This document shows, piece by piece, positions 1-5,228 of a stretch of DNA of 8,273 nucleotides (position 1 is the stretch's first letter; the number at the start of each line of letters is the position of its first letter). Under the pieces are notes generated by a model, which was given only the letters and a program-made list of their open reading frames with translations, was not told the origin of the DNA and ran no database searches. The translations under genes were made by a program, and so were the position numbers. This DNA is from CAZSMC01 sp964607755 (lineage in GTDB: Bacteria; Zhuqueibacterota; Zhuqueibacteria; Residuimicrobiales; Krinioviventaceae): assembly GCA_964607755.1 (NCBI GenBank), contig CAZSMC010000123.1, positions 1 to 8,273 of the forward strand, given 5' to 3'.

Positions 1-76
1 ACCACACACCCCGTACCTCGAACCATTCTAATTTTTATTTTATCGTTCGTCAATCATCAATTCGATAAATATTCGT

Positions 77-427
77 CCCATCCGTAAGTTTTCCCTCATA
101 CGGCTGGTATTCTTCCCCGCCAACCGGCGGGATTCACAGGGAGCAACAACGTTACAACACCAACACCACAAGTCCTGATTTGATCAGATACTCGCAGGCT
201 CTGTTACCATAGAGCATGCTTTGTTACAGTCTCTTTCAGCGTCAACAAGGTTTTGCAGAATCAGCAATATTTCTAAATAGAGTATCATCAATATAAAATC
301 CTGCTTTTTCTTTTCACTGTGTTTCATTCAGGCGCCATCAGCCTGGCCTCTTTCCATCTCAGGGTTATCGCGCCAGGGTGTGCATTTTCAATCTGTCTTG
401 CTGCCGGACGTTTTTACGTTCTTGAGA
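77..427. repeat. Interspersed repeat R1, copy 1
   Basis: This is the longest copy of a dispersed non-coding repeat. It contains the block cacagggagcaacaacgtta followed by a tgatttgatcagatactcg block; both recur near 6800 and at 8220-8273. From 203 onward it matches 4417-4640 almost base for base. On the minus strand there is a 47-codon open frame (327 to 184). Every difference between the two copies of that frame that I compared changes an amino acid, so I do not treat it as a protein. A perfect hairpin cccgcc-aacc-ggcggg lies near 118-133. The minus-strand reading agccgtatgagggaaaac resembles a stem common around group II intron ORFs, which is only suggestive. Confidence 0.75.
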
Positions 428-502
428 ATATATCGCCACTACGTGGCTTTGAAATGGTGAAATGCTCATAGGCTATAAATATGTAACCGCTATGCGGTTT
501 TT
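428..502. repeat. Double-hairpin repeat R2, copy a
   Basis: Two small hairpins in tandem, gccac-tac-gtggc and accgc-tat-gcggt, each followed by a T-run and separated by a conserved ctttgaaatggtga spacer. It follows R1 directly and leads through gcagaggttttt into the 31-bp palindrome. Near-identical copies are at 1451-1528 and 4641-4718, and a divergent copy is at 3567-3643. Stem plus T-run could act as a weak terminator on the plus strand, but all genes here run the other way. Confidence 0.75.
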
Positions 503-520
503 GATATGCAGAGGTTTTTC

Positions 521-547
521 TAGTACACCTTTCAAGTGTGCTACAAA
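521..547. repeat. 31-bp palindrome family, copy 1
   Basis: A hairpin of the form tagtacacctttcaagtgtgctacaaa. It belongs to a family with members at 1545, 3811, 5471 and 5570. The consensus pairs TTTGTAG.ACACCT with AGGTGT.CTACAAA around a TTC loop. Here one loop-proximal base pair differs (AAGTGT instead of AGGTGT). It sits after the gcagaggtttttc leader that also precedes copies 2 and 3. Confidence 0.75.
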
Positions 548-621
548 TTGAAACCACATCCACTCTTAACTTGATGGTCCGTTATCTTTTTTCTTGAGTT
601 ATCTGTTTCTTATCTTTGCAT

Positions 622-672
622 TCAAGCAATCTCAAACTGCATTTGTTTCAATTTTCCATTGGCGCATGTTGT
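622..672 (-). pseudogene. DUF2283 gene remnant (3' end only)
   Basis: The minus strand encodes a tail, GKLKQMQFEIA, matching the last residues (NLKQMQFEVA) of the intact DUF2283 gene at 2825-3025. Homology also covers the flank beyond the stop codon (about 583-621 against 2786-2824). One base is missing within the remnant relative to the intact copy (atggaaaattg against atggcaaatttg), and similarity ends at about 672, just before the stop of the TumE-like gene. It is a truncated, frameshifted duplicate. The frame seen through this region is chance readthrough into the TumE gene. Confidence 0.75.
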
Positions 673-697
673 CATTTTGTGAATGACATCTATTTGT

Positions 698-1078
698 TTA
701 ATCACTCTTCCTGCCAATAGACGAATGAATAAAGTCGAGCACCTCTCCAATAGCATCTTCGGGGTTATGAGAAAGGTTGCTTTCCAAGACATTTGTCTCT
801 TTGCCGTTATGAAAATGATTAGGAAAAGTCTTGAGCTTTTTCCATTTTTTATGTGGTGCATTATCGAATCGATATATTCCTTTATCTATATTTCTTCTTT
901 CCCAATGAAACGAGTACTTGCCACTTGCCGATATCCAAATATCAAGCATTGAACCATCTACAATAAACACCCGTAACTTATGAGGTTCACCTGAAGAAAA
1001 ATAAACGATTTGTGTACTGGTAACTATAAGATATTTTTCCGCAATTGTGGAAAGCTTACGATAAAGACGCGATATCAT
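698..1078 (-). CDS. TumE-family toxin-like protein (DUF6516)
   Basis: A 126-residue protein that I recognise as the TumE/DUF6516 family of small TA toxins. The diagnostic core is visible: FHWERR at 57-62, then YRFDNAPH at 69-76, KTFPNHFHNG at 83-92 and ESNLSHNPEDAI near 99-110. Conserved His, Trp, Arg and Asp residues of this kind are expected of an RNA-targeting toxin, but the biochemical activity is inferred. The length is normal for the family and the ATG is unambiguous. Its first 23 bases overlap the end of the upstream partner gene, so translation is probably coupled. Directly beyond its stop lies the DUF2283 remnant. The gene looks intact. Confidence 0.8.
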   Translation of the reverse strand: MISRLYRKLSTIAEKYLIVTSTQIVYFSSGEPHKLRVFIVDGSMLDIWISASGKYSFHWERRNIDKGIYRFDNAPHKKWKKLKTFPNHFHNGKETNVLESNLSHNPEDAIGEVLDFIHSSIGRKSD

Positions 1079-1337
1079 TTTCTATTTCAGCTAGCCTTGC
1101 ATGTAAATTTTCCAGAGCAATCAAATCTTCCCATTCAGGATGTTCTCTTTTATTCTTAATAACGATTTGCAATTCATCCATTGTTGATACTTTATTTTTA
1201 TCTAACAGAGTTAATATATCTGTTTCAATCTCGCTTTTTCTTTTTAAAAGAAACTCCAAAGTTGATTTTTTCAGGAATTCTTCTTTTGACAACTCGTAGT
1301 CATGTGTTACTTTTTTAATTATTTCTTCTACTCTCAT
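1056..1337 (-). CDS. Putative antitoxin partner of TumE-like toxin
   Basis: A 93-residue charged, mostly helical protein encoded just upstream of, and overlapping, the TumE-like gene. The middle (KRKSEIETDILTLLDKNKVS, about 31-50) and the end (HPEWEDLIALENLHARLAEI, about 67-86) read as two coiled-coil helices. I see no helix-turn-helix or zinc motif, so it is not a classical DNA-binding antitoxin. Proteins with this HPEWEDLIxLE pattern commonly precede TumE-like genes, which supports an antitoxin role by context. The ATG is preceded by a GGTGAT ribosome-binding site four bases upstream. It is the first gene of a two-gene operon. Confidence 0.7.
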   Translation of the reverse strand: MRVEEIIKKVTHDYELSKEEFLKKSTLEFLLKRKSEIETDILTLLDKNKVSTMDELQIVIKNKREHPEWEDLIALENLHARLAEIENDIASLS

Positions 1338-1360
1338 TTTATCACCACATAGATATAACC

Positions 1361-1366
1361 ATTATA
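1361..1366 (-). promoter_or_regulatory. Candidate -10 box of the TumE operon
   Basis: The minus strand reads TATAAT here, 23 bases upstream of the first ATG of the operon (1337). No good -35 hexamer is visible at the right distance. Just upstream, aacgataacgatgat is a short tandem direct repeat at about 1375-1389 that could serve as an operator. The region is very AT-rich, so a chance match is possible. Confidence 0.35.
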
Positions 1367-1450
1367 TAACATTAACGATAACGATGATTTTCATTTTTGC
1401 AAGTTAACACTGATAACTTTTTTTTACATCGGGCTTGACCAAAAAGACGA

Positions 1451-1528
1451 ATATTTCGCCACTACGTAGCTTTGAAATGGTGAGATGACCATGGTCTATA
1501 AATATGTAACCGCTACGCGGTTTTTTTA
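1451..1528. repeat. Double-hairpin repeat R2, copy b
   Basis: Same arrangement as copy a: two short GC hairpins (gctacgtagc-type and accgc-tac-gcggt) with the ctttgaaatggtgagatg spacer and a trailing T-run. Like copy a, it continues through tatgcagaggtttttc into a palindrome copy, so the composite unit R2-leader-palindrome occurs twice (428-547 and 1451-1572). It separates the TumE module from the PIN module. Confidence 0.75.
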
Positions 1529-1544
1529 TATGCAGAGGTTTTTC

Positions 1545-1572
1545 TAGTACACCTTTCAGGTGTGCTACAAAT
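1545..1572. repeat. 31-bp palindrome family, copy 2
   Basis: tagtacacctttcaggtg followed by tgctacaaat. The arms are complementary around TTC with one mismatched pair. It ends 25 bases from the stop codon of the PIN-tail remnant and may mark the edge of an insertion that removed the rest of that gene. Confidence 0.75.
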
Positions 1573-1596
1573 TTAATCACTCACTTGGTCTGGATG

Positions 1597-1680
1597 TTAT
1601 ATTTTCCCAATTATTTTGTTCATCTTTTTATCAAAGGTTAACACATCAGCTTTTTGAATCTTATTGTAGGAATGAGCAGG
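1597..1680 (-). pseudogene. C-terminal remnant of a PIN-domain (VapC-like) toxin
   Basis: The minus strand, starting just after the stop of the 63-residue gene at 1682, reads AHSYNKIQKADVLTFDKKMNK and then IIGKI and a stop. The ADVLTFDKKMNKI stretch has the form of the last strand and helix of VapC-type PIN toxins (xxDxLxTFDKKFxKI). The upstream three acidic residues of a PIN domain are absent: the frame runs back into the neighbouring gene without a start. I read it as a leftover tail, possibly of an older toxin for the same antitoxin. The match is short, so chance similarity is not excluded. Confidence 0.45.
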
Positions 1681-1681
1681 T

Positions 1682-1873
1682 TTATTTCGTTGTCTTATAT
1701 GGTTCAACGATATCACTAACTGTAATGCTTTGTAATAATTTTTTTCGCTCCATGGTATAATTCCCACTTCCCTTTTGGTATTGGAGTAAAAACCTGGTTG
1801 CTTCAGCCAGTCCGAGAGAATCTATTAATACTTTCCAGCCGTCTATTTTTAATTCTTCAATTGTTTTGAGCAT
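1682..1873 (-). CDS. Small putative antitoxin of the PIN module
   Basis: A 63-residue protein of a family I recognise from PIN-domain pairs: an N-terminal EELKIDGWKVLIDSLGLAEA segment (6-25), then TRFLLQYQKGSGNYTMERK (26-44) and ITVSDIV near 50-56. It has no classical AbrB, RHH or HTH motif that I can point to. Its ATG lies inside the 3' end of the PIN gene (17-base overlap), so the order is toxin first, antitoxin second, the reverse of the usual vapBC order. The role is inferred from context and family resemblance. Confidence 0.65.
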   Translation of the reverse strand: MLKTIEELKIDGWKVLIDSLGLAEATRFLLQYQKGSGNYTMERKKLLQSITVSDIVEPYKTTK

Positions 1874-2315
1874 AAGTAATGATCTCCGTTACTAATTTCG
1901 AAACAGAAGTAACTTTTACTTTTAGACTTTTTCTATATTTTTCAGATAATTTAAGAATATCGTCATCACAAGTAACAAAATAATCTACTTTAGCAAATTC
2001 TGCAACAGCAATATGAACCGAATCCATAGTGGAAAAACCAAAACTCTCCAATTCAATAGCTCTATTCTCAATGTTTTTGTTATAATTAACGTAATCAGAA
2101 GCAGCTTTTAAATATTCTCTAATCTTCAATTCTCTTTCGGTATCTGAAATAGCTGATATTTCATATTCTATCGCAAAAGAATTTAGAAAATCTATTTTCT
2201 CGTTATCAATTTGCTTTAATAAAATCAAAAATGCTTGTGTTTCAAAATAAATTCTTTCTTGCGACTGGTCATCAAAAGGTCGATTTAGAACGCAATTATC
2301 AATATAAATTAGCAT
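1857..2315 (-). CDS. PIN-domain ribonuclease toxin
   Basis: A 152-residue PIN-domain protein, a likely metal-dependent RNase toxin. The acidic residues expected for the active site are present in order: D6 in IYIDNCVLNRPFD (3-15), E50 in the FAIEYEI segment, D98 in STMDSVHIAVAE (95-106), and D117 in the VTCDDDIL strand (114-121). This IDNCVLNRPFDDQ form is typical of a PIN subgroup that works with small non-VapB partners. Length is normal. A purine-rich AGGGGA lies upstream but further from the ATG than usual. The upstream edge abuts repeat R3 (2323 onward), so the native promoter may have been replaced or may lie in the repeat. The downstream partner overlaps by 17 bases. Confidence 0.85.
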   Translation of the reverse strand: MLIYIDNCVLNRPFDDQSQERIYFETQAFLILLKQIDNEKIDFLNSFAIEYEISAISDTERELKIREYLKAASDYVNYNKNIENRAIELESFGFSTMDSVHIAVAEFAKVDYFVTCDDDILKLSEKYRKSLKVKVTSVSKLVTEIITYAQNN

Positions 2316-2322
2316 AAAAATT

Positions 2323-2478
2323 ATTATGTTCCCCTAAAAAGATACGATGAGAAACGATTCAACACACTACCGTCATGTCACTCCACACCGCAACTCGGCG
2401 AAAAAGCGGGGCGTTTTGGAAACAAATATTTATATAATGTAAATCTAAGAAAATGAGTAAAGGTTTGTATAACCCTGT
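2323..2478. repeat. Dispersed repeat R3, copy 1 (inside a toxin gene)
   Basis: About 156 bases that recur at 5608-5766 with few differences. Both copies run from attatgttcccc through gaaacgattcaacacac to tgtataaccctgt. The flanks beyond each end differ between the two sites, so the boundaries are visible. This copy lies between the PIN gene start and the RelE-like toxin remnant, and its minus strand continues the remnant's frame from codon 27. A plus-strand ttatataatg lies in the unit, but I see no convincing gene in it. Confidence 0.8.
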
Positions 2479-2557
2479 TGTAAAATTTAATTTTCTTTTT
2501 TTCAGGAAGCTTTTTCAAATAATTTTCAACCCTATGATGAACGACAATTTTAAACAT
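2378..2557 (-). pseudogene. RelE/ParE-like toxin truncated by repeat R3
   Basis: An ATG overlaps the antitoxin stop codon as TAATG. The first 26 codons read MFKIVVHHRVENYLKKLPEK and then KKIKFY, the N-terminal strand and amphipathic helix of a RelE/ParE toxin (compare the usual V-x-H-x-R-V/A-x-x-x-L-K-K-L-P pattern). At codon 27 the sequence enters repeat R3, and the remaining 33 codons are R3-derived (CGVE just before the stop) and match the same frame in the other R3 copy rather than a toxin. The catalytic C-terminal half is missing. The 59-residue product should not be an active RNase. Confidence 0.75.
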
Positions 2558-2757
2558 TAAATTTTATCCAGATCTATATATGCATTTCTATGTCCAGACT
2601 CTCTATCTTTGCGAGCTTTTCGGAGTTGTTCTCTTGCTTTTTCATTCAGATCAAGACCAAATTTTTCTTCAATTTCACAATACTCATCCCATGGGATTAT
2701 AACTTCAGAGGGATTTCCTTCTTCATTTATAACAATTTTTTTGTGTATAGCCAGCAT
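2557..2757 (-). CDS. Orphaned antitoxin of a RelE-like module
   Basis: A 66-residue protein with an N-terminal strand IHKKIVINEEGNPSEVIIPW (4-23), then DEYCEIEEKFGLDLNEKA (24-41) and a basic helix REQLRKARKDRESG (42-55) ending in YIDLDKI. This is the usual architecture of small antitoxins in front of RelE/ParE toxins: a DNA- or dimer-forming N-terminus with a toxin-binding tail. A GAGG ribosome-binding site lies about 8 bases from the ATG. The stop overlaps the start of the truncated toxin. The gene appears intact although its toxin is destroyed, so it may still neutralise related toxins or simply be decaying. It starts 67 bases after the DUF2283 stop and may share that transcript. Confidence 0.7.
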   Translation of the reverse strand: MLAIHKKIVINEEGNPSEVIIPWDEYCEIEEKFGLDLNEKAREQLRKARKDRESGHRNAYIDLDKI

Positions 2758-2824
2758 TTAAAAACCTCGCATTAAATTATTATCATTCTTTTTTTCTCGA
2801 GTTGTTTATTTCTTAACTTTGCAT

Positions 2825-3025
2825 TCAAGCAACCTCAAACTGCATTTGTTTCAAATTTGCCATTGGCGCATGTTGTCTAACGTCAAGTATTTCTATGCCT
2901 ACAACTTTATTTTTATCATTAAAATCCAGAATAATTCCTGGCTCTACTTCCTGCGAATCAATTATTTTTGAATCATCCAGCCTCATGTATATCGCATCAG
3001 ATTTTTCATCATAATGAACTTTCAT
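2825..3025 (-). CDS. DUF2283 domain protein
   Basis: A 66-residue protein beginning MKVHYDEKSDAIYMRLDDSK, the characteristic DUF2283 opening. It continues with IIDSQEVEPGIILDFNDKNK (21-40), then VVGIEILDVRQHAP (41-54). The frame is open upstream to a TTG at 3085 and an ATG at 3067. I choose the ATG at 3025 because family members begin there and AAAGGGA lies six bases upstream. DUF2283 proteins often sit beside DUF4258 toxins and are presumed antitoxins, but no DUF4258 gene is adjacent here; the one at 6254 has a different partner. So it is a solitary presumed antitoxin, lying behind the broken UPF0175-PIN module. A broken copy of its tail is at 622-672. Confidence 0.75.
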   Translation of the reverse strand: MKVHYDEKSDAIYMRLDDSKIIDSQEVEPGIILDFNDKNKVVGIEILDVRQHAPMANLKQMQFEVA

Positions 3026-3097
3026 AACATTCCCTTTAATTATTGAGTCCACTTGAACCAGACTCATTCTTGCTTTTCCCGACAATCAGTTTGCGAT

Positions 3098-3205
3098 TTA
3101 TAAACGAATGGTGTAATATATATCAGTGAACAATGTTTTCAATAAACTAAGCATCTTTACTTTAGCCAGGGCGATTATCGGTCCTGTATCAGAAACTATT
3201 TTCAC
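3098..3205 (-). pseudogene. DUF3368-type PIN toxin, N-terminal fragment
   Basis: A GTG overlaps the last base of the UPF0175 stop codon (TAGTG). The frame reads VKIVSDTGPIIALAKVKMLS then LLKTLF and stops after 35 codons. SDTGPIIALAK is the signature first strand of DUF3368 PIN proteins, with the first catalytic Asp at residue 6. After TDIYYTIRL the frame ends, and the remaining active-site acidic residues and more than three quarters of a typical toxin are missing. The TAGTG junction and the UPF0175 neighbour are exactly the arrangement of intact UPF0175-DUF3368 pairs, so this is a decayed toxin and not a separate small gene. Confidence 0.75.
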
Positions 3206-3483
3206 TAATCATTATCTCTGTTAAGCACATCAAGATCACTCTTCAATTCATTCTCAATTTCTTCAGGCGGATAGTTAAATATACTTACTTTGTAAAGTTT
3301 ACAAGCATCAAAAAATTCAACACGTGACATGCCGGCAAATTCTGCAGCTTTTCCAGAAGATATTTTTCCAAGTTCAAACATTTTTAGGGCTGCCATCAAC
3401 TTTATATGTGCCTCAAACTCATCTTTGGTCAGATGGACAGAATGCTCGAATTCAGATGGATATTTTATATTTATTTCAGACAT
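3205..3483 (-). CDS. UPF0175 family antitoxin
   Basis: A 92-residue UPF0175 protein. The helix-turn-helix-like core is clear: ALKMFELGKISSGKAAEFAG (32-51), then MSRVEFFDACKLYKVSIFNY (52-71) and the PPEEIENELKSDLDVL tail (72-87). These proteins are the putative antitoxins and DNA-binding repressors of DUF3368 PIN toxins. The ATG at 3483 is clear, though the ribosome-binding site is weak. The toxin gene follows with a one-base overlap but is truncated, so this antitoxin is orphaned. Sequence and length look normal. It may still bind its own promoter region upstream of 3483. Confidence 0.8.
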   Translation of the reverse strand: MSEINIKYPSEFEHSVHLTKDEFEAHIKLMAALKMFELGKISSGKAAEFAGMSRVEFFDACKLYKVSIFNYPPEEIENELKSDLDVLNRDND

Positions 3484-3566
3484 CTGGTACTTGCTTTAAT
3501 TTTTGAATATTGCTTTTTTCCTTTTTTCATTACCGGACACTTTTTAAATTAGTAATGTCGTAAAGC

Positions 3567-3643
3567 AAATATGTCACCCCTAAAGGGGTTTTGGGGCTGT
3601 TATTAGCTAACATACTAAAAATATATCACCCCTATCGGGGTTC
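3567..3643. repeat. Divergent double-hairpin repeat R2, copy d
   Basis: Two hairpins, acccct-aaa-ggggtt and acccctatcggggtt, each preceded by atatgtc or atatatc as in R2 and separated by a spacer containing gctgttattagctaaca. The stem sequences differ from copies a-c while the layout is the same, so structure rather than sequence seems to be kept. It lies upstream of the UPF0175 gene. Confidence 0.55.
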
Positions 3644-3707
3644 CATCTTGTATCCTTTCGGGTGTTTCGTTGTCTCTATCTCGCAGATCATAGCGCCAAA
3701 CGCGCGA

Positions 3708-3724
3708 GTGATGCAGAGCATCAC
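3708..3724. repeat. Perfect short hairpin
   Basis: gtgatgc-aga-gcatcac, a perfect 7-bp stem with a 3-base loop in a GC-richer stretch (3644-3810) that codes for nothing I recognise. The open frames across this stretch in all directions have repetitive, non-protein-like composition. Confidence 0.6.
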
Positions 3725-3754
3725 CGGATGAATCCTGCCGTATTTCAAGGGCTT

Positions 3755-3787
3755 GGGCGTCCCCGGCCCGAGGCTGGGGACGAGATG
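3755..3787. repeat. Hairpin repeat R5, copy 1
   Basis: cgtcccc (3758-3764) pairs with ggggacg (3776-3782), with gcc/ggc continuing the stem inside. The block ttgggcgtcccc plus ggctggggacgagatga recurs at 7124-7160, directly behind the AbiEii gene. It is a dispersed hairpin of unknown role. Confidence 0.6.
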
Positions 3788-3810
3788 AAAAGAACGCAGT
3801 TGCGCAGAGG

Positions 3811-3843
3811 TTTTTGTAGTACACCTTCCAGGTGTGCTACAAA
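3811..3843. repeat. 31-bp palindrome family, copy 3
   Basis: tttgtagtacaccttccagg followed by tgtgctacaaa: 14-base arms around a short loop with a single mismatched pair. It is preceded by the leader tgcgcagaggt as in copies 1, 2 and the degenerate copy near 5950. The loop is tcc instead of ttc. Confidence 0.75.
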
Positions 3844-3892
3844 TGGGTCCACGAATTGCACGAATGAACACAAAAAAAACACGAGTAGGGCA

Positions 3893-4010
3893 CAGGTTAA
3901 ACCGGCTGTTTCTTCCAGTCCTTTCGGGGATTAATCCAGTCTATTTATTAGGCATCGCCTGAGCCCCCTCTCCCCATCCGTAGGTGAAGTTTTCTCCGCC
4001 TTTGGCGGAC
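3893..4010. repeat. Repeat R4 copy 1 running into an R1 fragment
   Basis: A 91-base block (3893-3983, caggttaaaccggctg to catccgtag) recurs at 6669-6759 with only a few substitutions, and in both places leads into the beginning of R1. Here R1 stops after the first slot: gttttctccgcctttggcgg carries a ccgcc-ttt-ggcgg hairpin where other copies read cccgcatacgg or cccgccatctggcggg. The remaining R1 sequence is absent and an AT-rich stretch (4011-4234) follows with no gene that I recognise. Confidence 0.7.
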
Positions 4011-4183
4011 TGGGCACTTACCTTGTTTAAGTTTTAATTGAAAGTACTTTCGCTAAAGCTAATTGAATTTTTTTTATAATATAATCGGTTTCCATAATTT
4101 TCTCATTTATATTTATAAATCGTTATTCACTGATTTTTCAGCATTCCATTCTTCCAGCAATTTACAATTAATTTCATGAAAAA

Positions 4184-4237
4184 TTAAGAACTTTTTATAG
4201 GATTTCGATAGCCTCGATTGATATTTTTATTTTTCAT
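4184..4237 (-). pseudogene. Possible N-terminal scrap of a four-helix-bundle protein
   Basis: An ATG directly behind a hairpin starts a 17-residue frame, MKNKNINRGYRNPIKSS. The MKNKNINRGY opening is familiar to me from small four-helix-bundle (23S rRNA intervening-sequence-like) proteins. It stops at once, and the following AT-rich DNA has only an unrecognised 37-codon frame on the same strand. If real, it is a heavily decayed gene. The match is too short to be sure. Confidence 0.25.
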
Positions 4238-4240
4238 CTT

Positions 4241-4263
4241 GTACCAAGCCTCTGGCCTGGTAC
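4241..4263. repeat. Hairpin upstream of the four-helix-bundle scrap
   Basis: gtaccaagcc and ggcctggtac form a 10-base stem with one mismatch and a three-base loop. It resembles the 31-bp palindrome family in having a gtac-containing stem close to a stop/start point, but the sequence differs. Bases 4264-4416 hold no gene that I recognise; the minus-strand open frame there runs out of the R1 copy. Confidence 0.5.
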
Positions 4264-4416
4264 ACATACCAATTTAAAGCGTAAAAACACCGTCCTCACA
4301 GCAATGCTCTGCATTGCCTTTTTTCCATTCTCCATTTACCATCACCTCGTTCCCCTAGTCCTCTGGGGGAACGCCCATCAGAATGCTCCTGCGTCCCAAC
4401 ATGTCGCCTCTCTCCA

Positions 4417-4640
4417 GTTACCATAGAGCATGCTTTGTTATAGTCTCTTTCAGCGTTAAGAAGGTTTTGCAGAATCAGCACTATTTCTAAATAGAGTATC
4501 ATCAATATAAAATCCTGCTTTTTCTTTTCACTGTATTTCATTCAGGCGCCATCAGCCTGGTCTCTTTCCATCCCAGGGTTATCGCGGCAGGGTGTGCATT
4601 TTCAATCTGTCTTGCTGCCGGGCTCGCTTACGTTCTTAAG
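4417..4640. repeat. Interspersed repeat R1, copy 2
   Basis: Matches 203-427 closely, including gttaccatagagcatgcttt, the aaatcctgctttttcttttc block and cagggtgtgcattttcaatc. The block with cacagggagcaacaacgtta, present in copies 1, 3 and 4, is missing; unrelated sequence lies at 4380-4416. The minus-strand frame 4541-4296 (81 codons) spans this repeat but differs from copy 1 only by amino-acid-changing substitutions and has an unrelated tail, so I regard it as non-coding. Confidence 0.75.
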
Positions 4641-4718
4641 AATATTTTGCCACTACGTGGCTTTGAAATGGTGAGATGAACATGGGCTATAAATATGTAA
4701 CTGCTGCGCGGTTTTTTA
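4641..4718. repeat. Double-hairpin repeat R2, copy c
   Basis: Follows R1 directly, as copy a does: gccac-tac-gtggc, the ctttgaaatggtgagatg spacer, then a second hairpin altered to actgctgcgcggt with a T-run. Unlike copies a and b it is not followed by the palindrome. It borders the terminator region of the nucleotidyltransferase gene. Confidence 0.7.
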
Positions 4719-4720
4719 TA

Positions 4721-4753
4721 TTAAAAAATAAAGGCCCGTGTTCCTGCCAGGCC
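4721..4753 (-). terminator. Candidate intrinsic terminator of the nucleotidyltransferase operon
   Basis: On the minus strand, eleven bases past the stop codon, GGCCTG pairs with CGGGCC (one G-U pair) around a nine-base loop, followed by TTTATTTTTT. The stem is short but the U-tract is good and the position is right. The same bases also form an 8-bp direct repeat (aggcccgt twice), so the hairpin reading is not the only one. Confidence 0.5.
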
Positions 4754-4763
4754 CGTCTTTTTT

Positions 4764-5228
4764 TTATGGATCATTCCTTGTCAAATATCTGTTAATCCAG
4801 TCTATATCATCAATATCCTTTTTTCTACCTGCTTTTTTTTTGCTCTTTATTAAATGTTTTTTCGATATAAAATAGGTATTAACACCAAGATAATTGCCAG
4901 CAATTTTTTCATCATACGCTTTTGCAAAATCGAGTCCGGAAAGGCCGGTTATTATGTCGATACGAACAGGCGCATAACCTAGTTGAATGACTTTGTCTGG
5001 ATCTATCAAATCCTCTATCTGAATATCCAGGCTAGAGAAGCCAAAATCTTCAAGAACTCTCAGCACTTTTTTGGCGTTTATTAGGCTATTTTCTATCCAA
5101 ATATCAATATCGTTAGTAAATTTTGGCCGACTATGAAATCCAACTGCATAGCCCCCAATGATTAGATATTTAACCTCTTGTCCGTTTAATAACTCGATAA
5201 ACTCTTTGAAGTCTTGGGAGAGATTCAT
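4764..5228 (-). CDS. Minimal nucleotidyltransferase (MNT-type, TA-like)
   Basis: A 154-residue nucleotidyltransferase-fold protein. The GG signature is at 25-26 in YLIIGGYAVGFH (21-32), followed by the paired acidic residues D40 and D42 in TNDIDIWIE (38-46). A third acidic residue, D91, lies in VRIDIITGL (88-96). The C-terminus is basic (KKHLIKSKKKAGRKKDIDDI). Related small enzymes transfer nucleotides to tRNA or to a partner protein in TA systems, but the substrate here is unknown. An upstream GTG at 5252 is in frame; I prefer the ATG at 5228 because relatives begin MNLSxDFKEFIELL. It overlaps the upstream partner gene by 59 bases, so coupled translation is likely. Confidence 0.8.
   Translation of the reverse strand: MNLSQDFKEFIELLNGQEVKYLIIGGYAVGFHSRPKFTNDIDIWIENSLINAKKVLRVLEDFGFSSLDIQIEDLIDPDKVIQLGYAPVRIDIITGLSGLDFAKAYDEKIAGNYLGVNTYFISKKHLIKSKKKAGRKKDIDDIDWINRYLTRNDP

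Noticed and set aside
184..327. Conserved 47-codon minus-strand ORF in R1 (also the start of 4296-4541)
   Set aside because: The two copies share about 40 codons, but the roughly half a dozen base differences that I compared all change amino acids, and the tails are unrelated, so there is no sign of selection for a protein.
2446..2560. Plus-strand frame starting ATGAGTAAAGGTTTG after a TATAAT-like site in R3
   Set aside because: The two R3 copies share only about nine codons before diverging, and on the minus strand the same DNA is explained as toxin plus repeat.
2825..3085. Longer DUF2283 start at TTG 3085 or ATG 3067
   Set aside because: The extra residues are not part of the family, and the ATG at 3025 has the better ribosome-binding site.
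3615..3934. Several overlapping 69-90 codon ORFs on both strands
   Set aside because: They lie across hairpin repeats R2, R5, the palindrome and R4 and read as low-complexity translations of repeats.
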